A stretch of 64,000 nucleotides of DNA from contig NZ_PJME01000008.1 in NCBI RefSeq assembly GCF_002954775.1, forward strand, positions 243,806 through 307,805, in the 5' to 3' direction. The first letter of the stretch is position 1. Each line of letters opens with the position of its first letter. This document shows positions 1-8,782 of this stretch, in pieces. The translations under genes were made by a program, and so were the position numbers. Below the pieces are notes generated by a model. It ran no database searches. It had not been told where the DNA came from and saw only the letters and a program-made list of their open reading frames with translations. The stretch is from Streptomyces geranii (lineage in GTDB: Bacteria; Actinomycetota; Actinomycetes; Streptomycetales; Streptomycetaceae).

Positions 1-2
1 GC

Positions 3-1277
3 GAACAAGTGAAGAGTGACCCTGAAAGATTCGCTCAACTCGCTCTCCAGTTTGATGAGAATGTCCATCCTGCCTATGGTGATGCACTTCTCATGGGACT
101 AGGAGATGCCGAATCTCTCGCTGATCCTACGTCGGTATTTGAAGCTGTCCGCCATATTGCTTCCCTCGGACACGAGGCAAACAATCGATGGCTGGGATCT
201 GCCATCCAAAAGTATCTCAAGACGGTTCCTCAAGATATCGTTCAACTTATTGTTGACCGTGCAACCGGTGCTGCTGATCCGGTTGACGGTAGCTTGACTG
301 TCCAGACTGCTAATCAAGAGCACACGCGGGGGCGAGACCTGTATACGTCGGGGATTAATTCTTCGCGCGGAAGTGCGGCAGAGATCCTGGGCGACCTACT
401 CATCTACGATGCGGATGGCTCTAGAACAGCATTGGTTGTTCCAGTACTCGAAACGATGGCTGAGGATCCCGCTGTCACCGTGCGCTCTTGTGTCGCACGC
501 GTGATTCACGCCTCCATGCGCCATGCTCGTCCTCAGGCTTTGCAAGCCTTCACTCGGCTCATTGACGCAGACGATGAACTACTTGCTACGTATCACGTGG
601 TACGGCTTATCGCGCACATTGGTTTTGAGAACCCTGACGTAGCGAAGCCCGTGATTGAACGCATGTTGCAATCGGACAGCTACGAGACACGGCAGTGCGG
701 TGGGCAATTGGCTGCACTGGCTGCGATGCAGTGGAGCTTGGCAAGGCTCTTGGATTCGGTACTCTCAGGTGAGGATGCGGCCAGTCGTATTGGAGCTGCC
801 GGGGCTTGTGCTCAAGGGCTGTCTAAAGCGACCGATACTACCATCACTCGGCGAGCCTTCGTGCAATTTATTGACGACTCTGAGGAGGGCGTACGCAAGG
901 CCATCGCTGAGTTCCCATCGGTTGTACGTGGTGAGCGCCTACGCCCCCTGAAGGTCTCTCTGAAAGCACTAATTGAGTCTTCCTCCTTCGAGGAAGCTCT
1001 ACCGCAACTGCTCATCACTCTTGAGCACGCACCTGACCGCGTCGATGACTTGGCCTTGGAGTGTGCCCGCCGGTTCATTGAGGTCCACGGAGGGGCATCC
1101 GGAAACATTCAGAACCGTGCAGCAGCCGATGCTCGGCATGTTGGTGAGCTGCTGGTTCGGGCCTACGCGCAAGCTACATCGAGTGCAAGCCGTGGACAGG
1201 TCCTTGATCTATTGGATCAGCTGCTACTTGTCGGTGCCTTTGGCGTTGCAGAGCTTGTGGAGAAGTCCGAGCGGTAG
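3..1277 (+). CDS. C-terminal part of a HEAT/ARM-like alpha-solenoid protein (5' end outside window)
   Basis: The frame is open to the left edge, so the GTG at 9 is probably internal and this is the end of a longer protein. The 420+ visible residues are mostly Ala/Leu-rich helices in repeated pairs (for example around VRSCVARVIHASM and TRQCGGQLAALAAM), as in HEAT or armadillo solenoids. No catalytic motif, signal peptide or membrane segment is visible. Base composition is clearly lower in GC than the genes after position 1877, and codons ending in A or T are common, which suggests horizontal transfer. Solenoids like this often form the C-terminal sensor part of large bacterial NTPases in defence islands, but the N-terminal domain is not visible, so that role is only a guess. 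Confidence 0.6.
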   Translation, partial: EQVKSDPERFAQLALQFDENVHPAYGDALLMGLGDAESLADPTSVFEAVRHIASLGHEANNRWLGSAIQKYLKTVPQDIVQLIVDRATGAADPVDGSLTVQTANQEHTRGRDLYTSGINSSRGSAAEILGDLLIYDADGSRTALVVPVLETMAEDPAVTVRSCVARVIHASMRHARPQALQAFTRLIDADDELLATYHVVRLIAHIGFENPDVAKPVIERMLQSDSYETRQCGGQLAALAAMQWSLARLLDSVLSGEDAASRIGAAGACAQGLSKATDTTITRRAFVQFIDDSEEGVRKAIAEFPSVVRGERLRPLKVSLKALIESSSFEEALPQLLITLEHAPDRVDDLALECARRFIEVHGGASGNIQNRAAADARHVGELLVRAYAQATSSASRGQVLDLLDQLLLVGAFGVAELVEKSER

Positions 1278-1565
1278 CACTGCACCCAACCACCTTCACC
1301 TGTCCAGGTTGGTGTGTTGACCTGGTGCCACAGATTGTCGCCGCTATCCCGGTGTTGGCTCAGCGTCGGCCTAGGTAGCCCAAGAACTCGCGTTCAAGAG
1401 CGCTCGGTCTGTCGGTTGGATCGGGCGTTCTTCGCGTTGGTTGGCTCCGAGAGCGACCGCCGGACCGCCACCTCTCGCCCCGGCCAGTACGGACGGCCGA
1501 TCGTCCCTCGAAACCTGCTCTGACCTGCGACGTTGCGTCCTCCGAGGGACTGCCCACGGGCCCTC
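1278..1565. other. Gene-free edge of the putative left island
   Basis: I find no credible gene here. Just after the solenoid gene there is a short inverted repeat around 1302-1324 (CCAGGT...ACCTGG) that could be a weak terminator. The rest is mixed composition and is probably the att-proximal end of the inserted DNA. Confidence 0.4.
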
Positions 1566-1709
1566 TCAGGCGGTAGACTTACCCCTGTCCGCACCACCTC
1601 GTATCCGAATGTGCTGGTCAAGCAGCATGCCGGTCAGCGCGGCGAGCGCGCTGCGGCCGAGGAGCGCGTCGGCCTCGGGGTCCTGGGCGAGGTGGAGAGT
1701 GACGTCCAT
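1566..1709 (-). pseudogene. Truncated 5' end of a HhH-GPD base-excision DNA glycosylase gene
   Basis: Reading the minus strand from the ATG at 1709 gives a 47-codon frame starting MDVTLHLAQDPEADALLGRS and continuing LAALTGMLLDQ. From memory this is the characteristic start of Streptomyces HhH-GPD-type base-excision repair proteins, in which LLDQQ is followed by a PMEWAF-type segment. Here the match stops after LLDQ (about position 1614) and unrelated codons lead to a TGA. The helix-hairpin-helix and catalytic Asp regions are missing. The simplest reading is that a mobile element inserted inside the gene about 32 codons after its start, with the low-GC solenoid gene on the inserted side. The family assignment rests on 32 residues. 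Confidence 0.6.
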
Positions 1710-1876
1710 GGGTCGATCATGCCTCGGCGGTCGCCCGGCCGCGTGTGGGGCATGGCTCCGCGGCGGGGCCGGGCGACTCGTACGACGGTCAGAGGTATAC
1801 GTACGGGCTGGTCAGGGACGTACCGAAGAGCCAGAAGCAGCCGTCGGCGTTCTCGCCGGGAGGTAGTTTTCCCCGG

Positions 1877-2377
1877 GTGACCTCCACCCCGGGAAACCCC
1901 ACCCCCGCCGACCTGATCGCCCACTACGGCCTGGAGCCCATCCCGCGTGAGGGCGGGCTGTTCCGGCGCACCTGGGCCGGGCCCGAGCGGGCCGACGGGC
2001 GGCCGGAGGGGTCGGCGATCGTCGCGCTGCTGACCTCCGCGCCCGGCGACTTCTCCGCCCTGCACCGGCTGCCGTCCGACGAGATCTGGCACTTCTACCT
2101 CGGCGACCCGCTGGAGCTGCTGCTCCTCGCCCCGGACGGGAGTTCGCGGGCGGTGGTGCTCGGGCCGGGTGTTCTGCGGGGGCAGGAGCTCCAGTTCACC
2201 GTGCCCGCCGGGACCTGGATGGGCGGGCGGGTCGTCGCGGGCGGTGCGTGGACGCTTTTCGGGTGCACGATGGCGCCCGGGTTCACGTACGAGGGGTACG
2301 AGCACGGGGACGCCGCCGGACTGGCCGCGCGTTATCCGGCGGAGGCGGCCCGGATCGGGGAACTGTGTCGCCCATGA
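1877..2377 (+). CDS. Cupin domain protein, DUF985 (cupin_5) family
   Basis: Small (166 aa) soluble protein made of a single cupin-type beta barrel. Typical DUF985 signatures are visible: an N-terminal ADLIAHYGLEPIP helix, IWHFYLGDPLELL in the first barrel motif, and VPAGTWMGG followed by FGCTMAPGFTYEGYE in the second. Enzymatic activity is unknown for most members; some are annotated as sugar epimerase-like. GTG at 1877 was chosen because a GGGAGG-type ribosome site lies about 12 bases upstream and the homologous part starts here, although the frame stays open upstream to 1745. The stop overlaps the start of the SDR gene (ATGA at 2374), so translation is coupled. Confidence 0.85.
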   Translation: MTSTPGNPTPADLIAHYGLEPIPREGGLFRRTWAGPERADGRPEGSAIVALLTSAPGDFSALHRLPSDEIWHFYLGDPLELLLLAPDGSSRAVVLGPGVLRGQELQFTVPAGTWMGGRVVAGGAWTLFGCTMAPGFTYEGYEHGDAAGLAARYPAEAARIGELCRP

Positions 2378-3369
2378 ACCTTTCGAACCCCTCGAACCCC
2401 TCGAACCCCTCGAACCCCTCGAACCTTTCAAGCCTTTTGGCAGGCCGGGTCGCCCTCGTCACCGGGGCCGGTGGCGGCATCGGGCGCGGGATCGCGACGC
2501 GGTTCGCGGCGGCGGGGGCCGCCGTCGCCGTGCACTGCCGGACCTCCGACGAGGGCGCCCGGGACGTGGTCGAGCGGATCGAGGGATCGGGCGGCCGGGC
2601 CGTCGTACTGCGCGGCGATCTCACCGTCGAGGACGACTGCCGGCGCGTGGTGCTGGAGGCCGCCGAGTGGGGCGGCGGGCGGCTGGACGCGCTGGTCAAC
2701 AACGCGGGCGTACAGCCGGTGCAGGAACTGGCCGGGATGACGGTCGCGGACTGGCGGGCCGTCGTCGACACCAACCTCCTCGGCGTCTTCGCCTGTACGC
2801 AGGCCGCGGCGGAGGTCATGCGGGGACAGGAGGGCGGGGGGAGTGTCACCCACATCGCCTCCATCGAGGCCGCGCGCCCGGCTCCCGGCCACGCCCACTA
2901 CTGCGCCGCCAAGGCGGCCGTCGTCATGCACGCCCGGTCGGCGGCGCTCGAATACGGGCCGTACGGCATCCGCGTCAACACCGTCTCGCCCGGGCTCGTC
3001 GACCGAGAAGGGTTGGCCGACGACTGGCCCGACGGGGTGCGGCGGTGGCAACAGGCGGTGCCCGTACGGCGGTTGGGGCGGCCGGAGGACATCGGCGACG
3101 CGTGTGTGTTCCTGGCCTCGCCGCTCGCCTCCTGGGTCAGCGGGCACGACCTGGTCGTGGACGGGGGGGATGTCGGCGCGTCCCACGTGGTGAAGACCAC
3201 GGTGAAACCCTTCGCCGGGGCGGTGAGCGGGGCGTCAGGATCGTCCGTACGTATACGAGAGCCGAAAAGTCCCGAAGACGGAGAAGGTACGTGGGCCGAC
3301 TACGGAGCGAAGGGCGCGATGACCGACGAGCCGCGGGAGGCGAACAGCCAGGCGTCGGCAGAGGGGTGA
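2374..3369 (+). CDS. Short-chain dehydrogenase/reductase (SDR)
   Basis: Cytoplasmic NAD(P)-dependent oxidoreductase of 331 aa. After a repetitive SNP leader (residues 4-17), the Rossmann glycine motif TGAGGGIG is at about residues 32-39, the NNAG motif follows in the middle, and the catalytic Tyr-Lys appears as YCAAK with an upstream Ser in HIASIEAA. The C-terminal VDGG motif of classical SDRs is present. Substrate cannot be told. The ~50-residue tail after VDGGDVGASH is longer than the usual ~250 aa family length and is rich in charged residues. It sits in an operon: ATGA overlap with the upstream cupin gene and GTGA overlap with the downstream copper gene. Confidence 0.88.
   Translation: MNLSNPSNPSNPSNPSNLSSLLAGRVALVTGAGGGIGRGIATRFAAAGAAVAVHCRTSDEGARDVVERIEGSGGRAVVLRGDLTVEDDCRRVVLEAAEWGGGRLDALVNNAGVQPVQELAGMTVADWRAVVDTNLLGVFACTQAAAEVMRGQEGGGSVTHIASIEAARPAPGHAHYCAAKAAVVMHARSAALEYGPYGIRVNTVSPGLVDREGLADDWPDGVRRWQQAVPVRRLGRPEDIGDACVFLASPLASWVSGHDLVVDGGDVGASHVVKTTVKPFAGAVSGASGSSVRIREPKSPEDGEGTWADYGAKGAMTDEPREANSQASAEG
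2383..2427 (+). repeat. 9-bp tandem repeat TCGAACCCC inside the SDR gene
   Basis: Four full copies and a partial fifth of TCGAACCCC encode the repeated tripeptide Ser-Asn-Pro directly after the start codon. The unit is a multiple of three, so copy-number changes would keep the frame and only alter the leader length. Confidence 0.9.
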
Positions 3370-5303
3370 TCCGGGGACTCGGGGGGTTCAGGGGGGCCCG
3401 GGGGCTTCAACGGGTGGCGCTGCTCGGTGCCATGCTGGTCCTGTTCGTCCTCGTCGGCGGGGCCGGTACCGCCTCCGCGCACGCCGCGCTCAAGGACACC
3501 GACCCCCGGGACGGCAGCGTCCTGGAGTCCGCGCCCCGGCAGGTCACCCTGAGCTTCACCGAGTCCGTCGGTCTGCTCGACGACTCCTTCCGCCTGTTCG
3601 ACCCCGACAGCCGACGCGTGAGCACCGGCGAGGCCGAGCATGTGAAGGGGCGTTCCGACGCGGTGCGCGTGAGTCTGCCCGCCGGGCTCGGCGAGGGCAC
3701 GTTCACCGTGGCCTGGCGGGTCGTCTCGGCGGACAGCCACCCCATCTCGGGCGCCTTCACCTTCTCCATCGGCGAGCCCTCGGCGACCCCGGCCGCCATC
3801 GACACCGGCCCCACCGAGAACGCGGCCACCAGCGCCCTCTACGACATCGTCCGCTATCTGGCGTACGCGGCACTGGCGTTGCTCGTCGGCACGGTCGTCT
3901 TCGTGCTGGTCTGCCGGCCGTCCAGTACGGACCCGCTGCGCAAGCTGGTCCTGACGGGCTGGTGGATCCTCCTCGGCGCCACGCTCGCCCTGCTGCTGCT
4001 GCGCGGCCCGTACGAGGCGGGCACCGCCCCGACCGCCGCCTTCGACCTGGCGACCCTGGAACGGACCGCGACCAGCAGGCCCGGCGAGGCGCTCCTCGCC
4101 CGGATCGTCCTGCTGGCCCTGACGGCCGTACTCCTCAAGGTCGTCGCCCGCCGCAGTGCGAGCGACGGCGAGAGCGGGACAGCGGGCGGGAAGCCGGTTC
4201 TGTTCGCCGCCGGTGGCGTGCTCACCCTCGGCCTCACGCTGACCTGGGCCGCCGCCGAGCACGCGTCGGCCGGTATCCAGGTGCCGGTGGCGATGACCTC
4301 CTCGGTGCTGCATCTGCTCGGCATGGCGGCCTGGCTCGGCGGCCTCGCGGCCCTGCTCGCCTGCCTCCAGGCGGCGGAGCCGCTCCCCGAGTCCGCCGTC
4401 GCCCGCTTCTCCAAGCTGGCCTTCGCCTCCGTGACCGTCCTGACGGTCACCGGCGTCTACCAGTCCTGGCGCGGCCTCGGCTCCTGGGACGCCTTCACCG
4501 ACACGTCGTACGGCCGCATCCTGATCGCCAAGCTGGTCGCGGTGCTGGCGCTGCTGGCGGCGGCCGGGTTCTCGCGCCGCTGGACGGCACGGCTGCTGGT
4601 GCCGGAGACGGCCGAGGCGGAGAAGAAGCAGGAAGCGAAGGGGGCGGAGGCGGAGGTTGCCGAACGGGTGCCGGAGACCGTGGGCGCTCCGGCGGCGGGA
4701 ACGGCGACAGCAACGTCGACGGTGACGGCCGCGGTGGGTGCGGGCGACGGTGACGCTTCCGGCGGCGGGGCCTCCGACGACGTACGCCCGGAGAGTTCTT
4801 CCGACGCCTACCGGCGTCGGCTGCGTGGCTCCGTGCTGGTCGAAGTGGCCGTCGGGGTCGCGGTGTTGGTGATCACGACGATTCTCACGGCCACCCTGCC
4901 CGGACGGGCCGCGGCCGAGGCGGCGGAGGCCGCCAAGGACGCGCCCGTGCCCGGGGTGATCAGCGCGTCCACGACGACGATCCCCTTCGACGTCGGCACG
5001 CCCGGCGGGCACGGCAAGGTGCAGGTGACCCTCGAACCGGCCCGGGTCGGCGAGAACAGTGTGCAGGCCGTGGTGTTCGGGCCCGACGACGGTTTCGCGA
5101 TCGTCCCGGAACTCCGGATCTCCTTCTCCCTGCCCAGCAAGGACATCGGCCCGCTCAACGCCGACGTCACCGACCAGGGCGGCTACTGGGGCGCCAACGC
5201 CTTCCAGCTGCCCATCGCCGGGACCTGGACCATGAAGGTGACCATCCGCACCTCGGACGTCGACCAGGTGAGCGTGGAGCGGAAGGTGGAGATCAGGCCC
5301 TGA
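3366..5303 (+). CDS. CopC-CopD fusion copper resistance/transport membrane protein
   Basis: 645 aa membrane protein that binds or moves copper at the cell surface. A signal sequence (residues ~15-37) is followed by a CopC domain whose first mature residue is His39 (ASA|HAAL); a second site motif SADSHPISG at ~110-118 supplies the Asp and His of the CopC Cu(II) site. From ~160 about eight hydrophobic segments form the CopD part, interrupted by a long Glu/Lys/Ala-rich linker at about 420-480. A C-terminal extracytoplasmic beta domain ends the protein. The GTG at 3366 overlaps the SDR stop (GTGA). Its 3' end overlaps the convergent mcrC gene by 11 bp. Confidence 0.88.
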   Translation: MIRGLGGFRGARGLQRVALLGAMLVLFVLVGGAGTASAHAALKDTDPRDGSVLESAPRQVTLSFTESVGLLDDSFRLFDPDSRRVSTGEAEHVKGRSDAVRVSLPAGLGEGTFTVAWRVVSADSHPISGAFTFSIGEPSATPAAIDTGPTENAATSALYDIVRYLAYAALALLVGTVVFVLVCRPSSTDPLRKLVLTGWWILLGATLALLLLRGPYEAGTAPTAAFDLATLERTATSRPGEALLARIVLLALTAVLLKVVARRSASDGESGTAGGKPVLFAAGGVLTLGLTLTWAAAEHASAGIQVPVAMTSSVLHLLGMAAWLGGLAALLACLQAAEPLPESAVARFSKLAFASVTVLTVTGVYQSWRGLGSWDAFTDTSYGRILIAKLVAVLALLAAAGFSRRWTARLLVPETAEAEKKQEAKGAEAEVAERVPETVGAPAAGTATATSTVTAAVGAGDGDASGGGASDDVRPESSSDAYRRRLRGSVLVEVAVGVAVLVITTILTATLPGRAAAEAAEAAKDAPVPGVISASTTTIPFDVGTPGGHGKVQVTLEPARVGENSVQAVVFGPDDGFAIVPELRISFSLPSKDIGPLNADVTDQGGYWGANAFQLPIAGTWTMKVTIRTSDVDQVSVERKVEIRP

Positions 5304-6537
5304 CCCGGGAGAGGTGCCCGGCGAGGGCGGTGACCGACGCCAGGATCTCCGCCGGTGGGCGGGCCAGGTCCACGGCGTGGCTGGTCAGGGTGATGCCGGC
5401 GTTGCGGATCGGGTGCGGGACGGGGGCGTCGCCGCGCTGGGCCGCGTAGACGAGGTGGCCGTGCGGGAGCGCCAACGCCGTGCAGTAGCTGAGCAGTTGG
5501 TACAGGTGCTCGTGGGGCGGCGGGTCGGCGCCGAGGTCGCGGTACTTGGCGTCCACGACGGTGAGCGGGACTCCGGCGCGGTAGAGGACCAGGTCCGGGA
5601 TGATCCGGACGCGTGCGCCGACGTCGAGGTGGTGGCGCCGGTCCTGGCGGGCGACGCGTATGCCGTGGGGGCGGAGCGCGGCGGTCAGGGTGTCGGTGAG
5701 GAACCGTTCGAAGACCCGGGCCAGGTCGAGGACGAACCCGTCGGTTGTCACGGGGGCCGCGCCTGCGTGCGGGGACATGCTGCGGTCGGTGAGGACCAGT
5801 TCCGCCAGGCGCAGGGCGGGCGCGTAACGGGAGTTGAGGCGGGTCGGCGTCCAGACGGGGAGCGGGGTGCCGGGGCGCAGCGGGGTGACCTCGGGGAGGC
5901 GTCCGGCCAGGTGGCGCAGGGTGCGGCGGGTCGGCTCCGGGACTCCGGGGAGGCGTTCCAGGCGGTGCAGCGCGGCCAGCAGGACGCGGTTCTCCGCGAT
6001 GTCGGCCGTGAAGTCGTCGTAGCGGACGGCCACGGGGAGCGGCAGTCCCGTCCGGCGCAACTGGTCGGCGGCGCGGATCCGGCCGCGTACGACGGGGAGT
6101 TCGTCGTCGGTGACGCGGTAGCCGTGCAGGACGCCGGGGTCGAGGGCGCGGCGGGCGGCGCGGGCGTAGGCGTCGGCGAGGGCCGGGAGCAGGGTGTCGT
6201 CGGACGCGGACGCGGTGACCTGCTGGTCCTGCCAGGGGTCGCCCGGGGTGTGGGTGAGGAGGAACAGCAGCTGGGAGACGGGGAGTTTGGGCCGGATCCG
6301 GAGTTCGACCGCCCCGTCACCGCGCCCGAGGCGGACCAGGCCGACGCGCTGCCGGCCCGAGACCCGCCAGAGTCCGCCGGGACCGGGTGCCGGGGTGAGC
6401 CGTACGAGGTCGGGGCGGGCGGCGAGGGTGGCTATCTGGGCGGGGTGCAGGGCGACTTGGACGCCCTTGCCGGTCTCGGTGAGGGAGATGGGAGAGATGG
6501 GGGAGACAGGGGAGATGGGGGTGACTGCGGCGGCCAC
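5293..6537 (-). CDS. mcrC: McrC-like nuclease subunit of a McrBC 5-methylcytosine restriction system
   Basis: 414 aa. McrC joins the McrB ring and cuts DNA carrying methylated cytosines. The N-terminal half has the McrBC-family beta-rich region (RVGLVRLG, RIRPKLP), and the C-terminal half holds a PD-(D/E)xK nuclease: PDLVLY near residue 312 and VVDAKY near 326, followed by YQLLSYC. The GTG start has a GGAG site eight bases upstream, inside the 3' end of mcrB, so the two are co-translated with a 4-base gap. The first 20 residues contain a Pro-Ile-Ser-Pro repeat encoded by a purine-rich repeat. The 3' end overlaps the copper gene, coming from the other strand, by 11 bp. Confidence 0.85.
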   Translation of the reverse strand: MAAAVTPISPVSPISPISLTETGKGVQVALHPAQIATLAARPDLVRLTPAPGPGGLWRVSGRQRVGLVRLGRGDGAVELRIRPKLPVSQLLFLLTHTPGDPWQDQQVTASASDDTLLPALADAYARAARRALDPGVLHGYRVTDDELPVVRGRIRAADQLRRTGLPLPVAVRYDDFTADIAENRVLLAALHRLERLPGVPEPTRRTLRHLAGRLPEVTPLRPGTPLPVWTPTRLNSRYAPALRLAELVLTDRSMSPHAGAAPVTTDGFVLDLARVFERFLTDTLTAALRPHGIRVARQDRRHHLDVGARVRIIPDLVLYRAGVPLTVVDAKYRDLGADPPPHEHLYQLLSYCTALALPHGHLVYAAQRGDAPVPHPIRNAGITLTSHAVDLARPPAEILASVTALAGHLSRVRA

Positions 6538-6541
6538 GGGG

Positions 6542-8782
6542 TTACTCCGGTGCGGAGGGCAGGGCCGCGGGCAGGGAGGCGGTGAGGGCGGCGAGCCCGT
6601 ACTCCGTCTCGACGTCCACGCCCGTGCCGTACAGCTGGTCCTCCAGGAGGGGCAGGATCTGGGTGCTCCAGATCAGCTCCAGGCCGTCGGGGTCGGCGAC
6701 CTGACGGTTCATCAGGTACGACGGTCCGATCGCCCGGTCGGGGTCGGCGAGGCGGGAGTTGAGGGCGTCGAGGAGGTCGGCCGGGCGCTCGGGCAGACCG
6801 TGGCGGCCGAGCCAGCGGCGCAGCAGACCGGCGACGGGCGGGCTCTCCGGGGAGAGCCTGCGGAAGGCGAAACGGCGGCGCATGGCCGCGTCCACCAGGG
6901 CGATGGAACGGTCGGCGGTGTTCATCGTGCCGATGAGGTACACGTTCTTGGGCAGGTCGAACTGCTGCTCCGGCGCGTACTGGGTGACGATCGGCTCCTC
7001 CCGGTACTCCAGCAGGAAGTACAGCTCGCCGAAGACCTTCGCCAGGTTGGCCCGGTTGATCTCGTCGATGACCAGGACGTACGGGTTGGCCGGGTCCTGC
7101 CTGGCCCGGTCCACCAGCAGCTTGAACGGTCCCGGCACCACCTCGAAGGCCACGGTGCCGTTGTCGCCGCGCACCGGCCTGAACCCCTCGAAGAAGTCCT
7201 CGTAGGTGTAGGAGGGGTGGAACTGCACGAGCCTCGTGCGGTCGGGTCCGGCCACGTGCTGGGCGAGGCGCCGGGCCAGGAAGGTCTTCCCGGTGCCTGG
7301 CGGGCCGTACAGGATGATCTGCTGCATCCGCTCCAGCTGGCGCGCGGTGTCGCGCAACCAGCCGACGTCCATGAGGAGTTCGCCCGCGAGATCCTCGCCG
7401 ACCGGCGGCAGCTCGATCGGGCGGGTCGCGTCGGCCTTCAGCAGCTCCTCCTCCACGGAGTCGGTCAGGCCCGCCGCCTCGGCGAGTTCGGCGGCGACCG
7501 TGCTGATGTCGTAGACGGTGGGCGGGCGTTGGAGCTGGGCCTGCACCTGTTCGGGGAGTTCGGCGCGGCGCAGGGGGTGGTCGGCGGTGGCCCACTTCAC
7601 GGGGCGGCGGCGGGCGCGGTCGGGGCCGCCGGAGAGGTCGTACAGGGCCGGGCCCTCGACCGTGCCGACGTGCACCTCGTCGGGGGTGACGGTGACGACG
7701 ACGTCCCCCGGCTTCATCTGGCTTAGGAACAGGTGGAGTTGGCCGGTGGCCTGGCCGCGGACCTGGGCGGTCGCTTCGGGCAGGCCGAGGGAGACGGCCT
7801 GCCGGATCGCGGGCTTGGCGGAGTCGGCGGGGATCTCCGGCATCTCGTTGAAGGAGACCGAGCAGTAGCCGTGGGCCAGCCATGCCGGGATGAAGTTCTG
7901 GCCGTCGACGTTGAACCCGCGGACCAGCCAGCCCTGTTGGCCCACCTGCGTGGCACCGGGGCGCCAGTGGCTGAGCCATGGTTCGGCGTAGAAGTTCACC
8001 GGTTCGTCGGACTCCGGCTGCAACAGGCCCCGAAGGGTGAGGAGGTCGCGGTCGTCGTCGCCGGTGAGACGGGGGAGCCGGTCGCTGTACGCGGACAGGA
8101 TGCGCTGCTTGCTCTGGCCGACGGCTATCGGCAGGAAGGCTTCCGGGAACACCAGCGCGAGAAGGATGTGGAACTGGGCGCTGGCCTTGTTGTTGCCCAT
8201 GCCGGCCCGGACGGCTCGGCACGTGTCGCGGAAGAGCCAGGGGTCTTCGAGCAGCTCTCGCCTCACGTGCGCAGGGCGTGCCGTCAGCTCCTCCACCAGC
8301 AGCACCAGGAACTGGAACTGCGCCCACCGGTAGTTGAGAAACGCCTGCCCACCGTTGATGAACCCGACCAGAGGGGCGTCCAGTTCGGCCGGTATCGGGA
8401 TCTCCCGGTCGGCCCAGGACAGCACCTCGGTCAGGATCTCCCGCTTCCTCGCGAGGCCTATCTGTTCCGGCTTCAGCGGTACGAGGTTGACGTAGAGGAG
8501 TTCGGCGGCCAGGACGATCGTCTCGTCCGGGGCCCCGGACAACTGCCGTTCCAGCTTGACCAGGAAGGTGTCGGAGGAGTCGTCGGGCTGGTCGACGAAC
8601 CGGCGGCGCAGGTCGGTCGCCGCGCCGCTCGTCCAGATGTCCAGCCCCGGCGCGAACGCGGAGCCCCCGCCGTTCAACCCGTCCCGCAGCACCCGCCGCA
8701 CCGCCGCGACGACCGGAGCCCCCTCAACTGTCGTGCCGTATACGCCCGTTCCTGTCCCGGTCTGTTCGATCACGCCGCTCAT
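6542..8782 (-). CDS. mcrB: McrB-like AAA+ motor subunit of a McrBC restriction system
   Basis: 746 aa. The C-terminal third is an AAA+ ATPase/GTPase of the McrB type: Walker A GPPGTGKT near residue 490, Walker B VLVIDEINRAN, and the McrB hallmark GTMNTADRSIAL near 619, followed by the arginine region MRRRFAFRRL. The ~450-residue N-terminal part would recognise modified DNA; I do not recognise its exact domain, which decides what is targeted. mcrC follows directly. The annotated start overlaps the end of the upstream glycosyltransferase gene by 59 bp and lacks a clear ribosome site; a GTG three codons later or a later start is possible. Confidence 0.85.
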   Translation of the reverse strand: MSGVIEQTGTGTGVYGTTVEGAPVVAAVRRVLRDGLNGGGSAFAPGLDIWTSGAATDLRRRFVDQPDDSSDTFLVKLERQLSGAPDETIVLAAELLYVNLVPLKPEQIGLARKREILTEVLSWADREIPIPAELDAPLVGFINGGQAFLNYRWAQFQFLVLLVEELTARPAHVRRELLEDPWLFRDTCRAVRAGMGNNKASAQFHILLALVFPEAFLPIAVGQSKQRILSAYSDRLPRLTGDDDRDLLTLRGLLQPESDEPVNFYAEPWLSHWRPGATQVGQQGWLVRGFNVDGQNFIPAWLAHGYCSVSFNEMPEIPADSAKPAIRQAVSLGLPEATAQVRGQATGQLHLFLSQMKPGDVVVTVTPDEVHVGTVEGPALYDLSGGPDRARRRPVKWATADHPLRRAELPEQVQAQLQRPPTVYDISTVAAELAEAAGLTDSVEEELLKADATRPIELPPVGEDLAGELLMDVGWLRDTARQLERMQQIILYGPPGTGKTFLARRLAQHVAGPDRTRLVQFHPSYTYEDFFEGFRPVRGDNGTVAFEVVPGPFKLLVDRARQDPANPYVLVIDEINRANLAKVFGELYFLLEYREEPIVTQYAPEQQFDLPKNVYLIGTMNTADRSIALVDAAMRRRFAFRRLSPESPPVAGLLRRWLGRHGLPERPADLLDALNSRLADPDRAIGPSYLMNRQVADPDGLELIWSTQILPLLEDQLYGTGVDVETEYGLAALTASLPAALPSAPE

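Noticed and set aside
3300..5012. Long open frame on the minus strand opposite the copper gene
   Set aside because: It mirrors the high-GC codon bias of the real gene, has Gly/Arg-rich low-complexity content and no recognisable motif.
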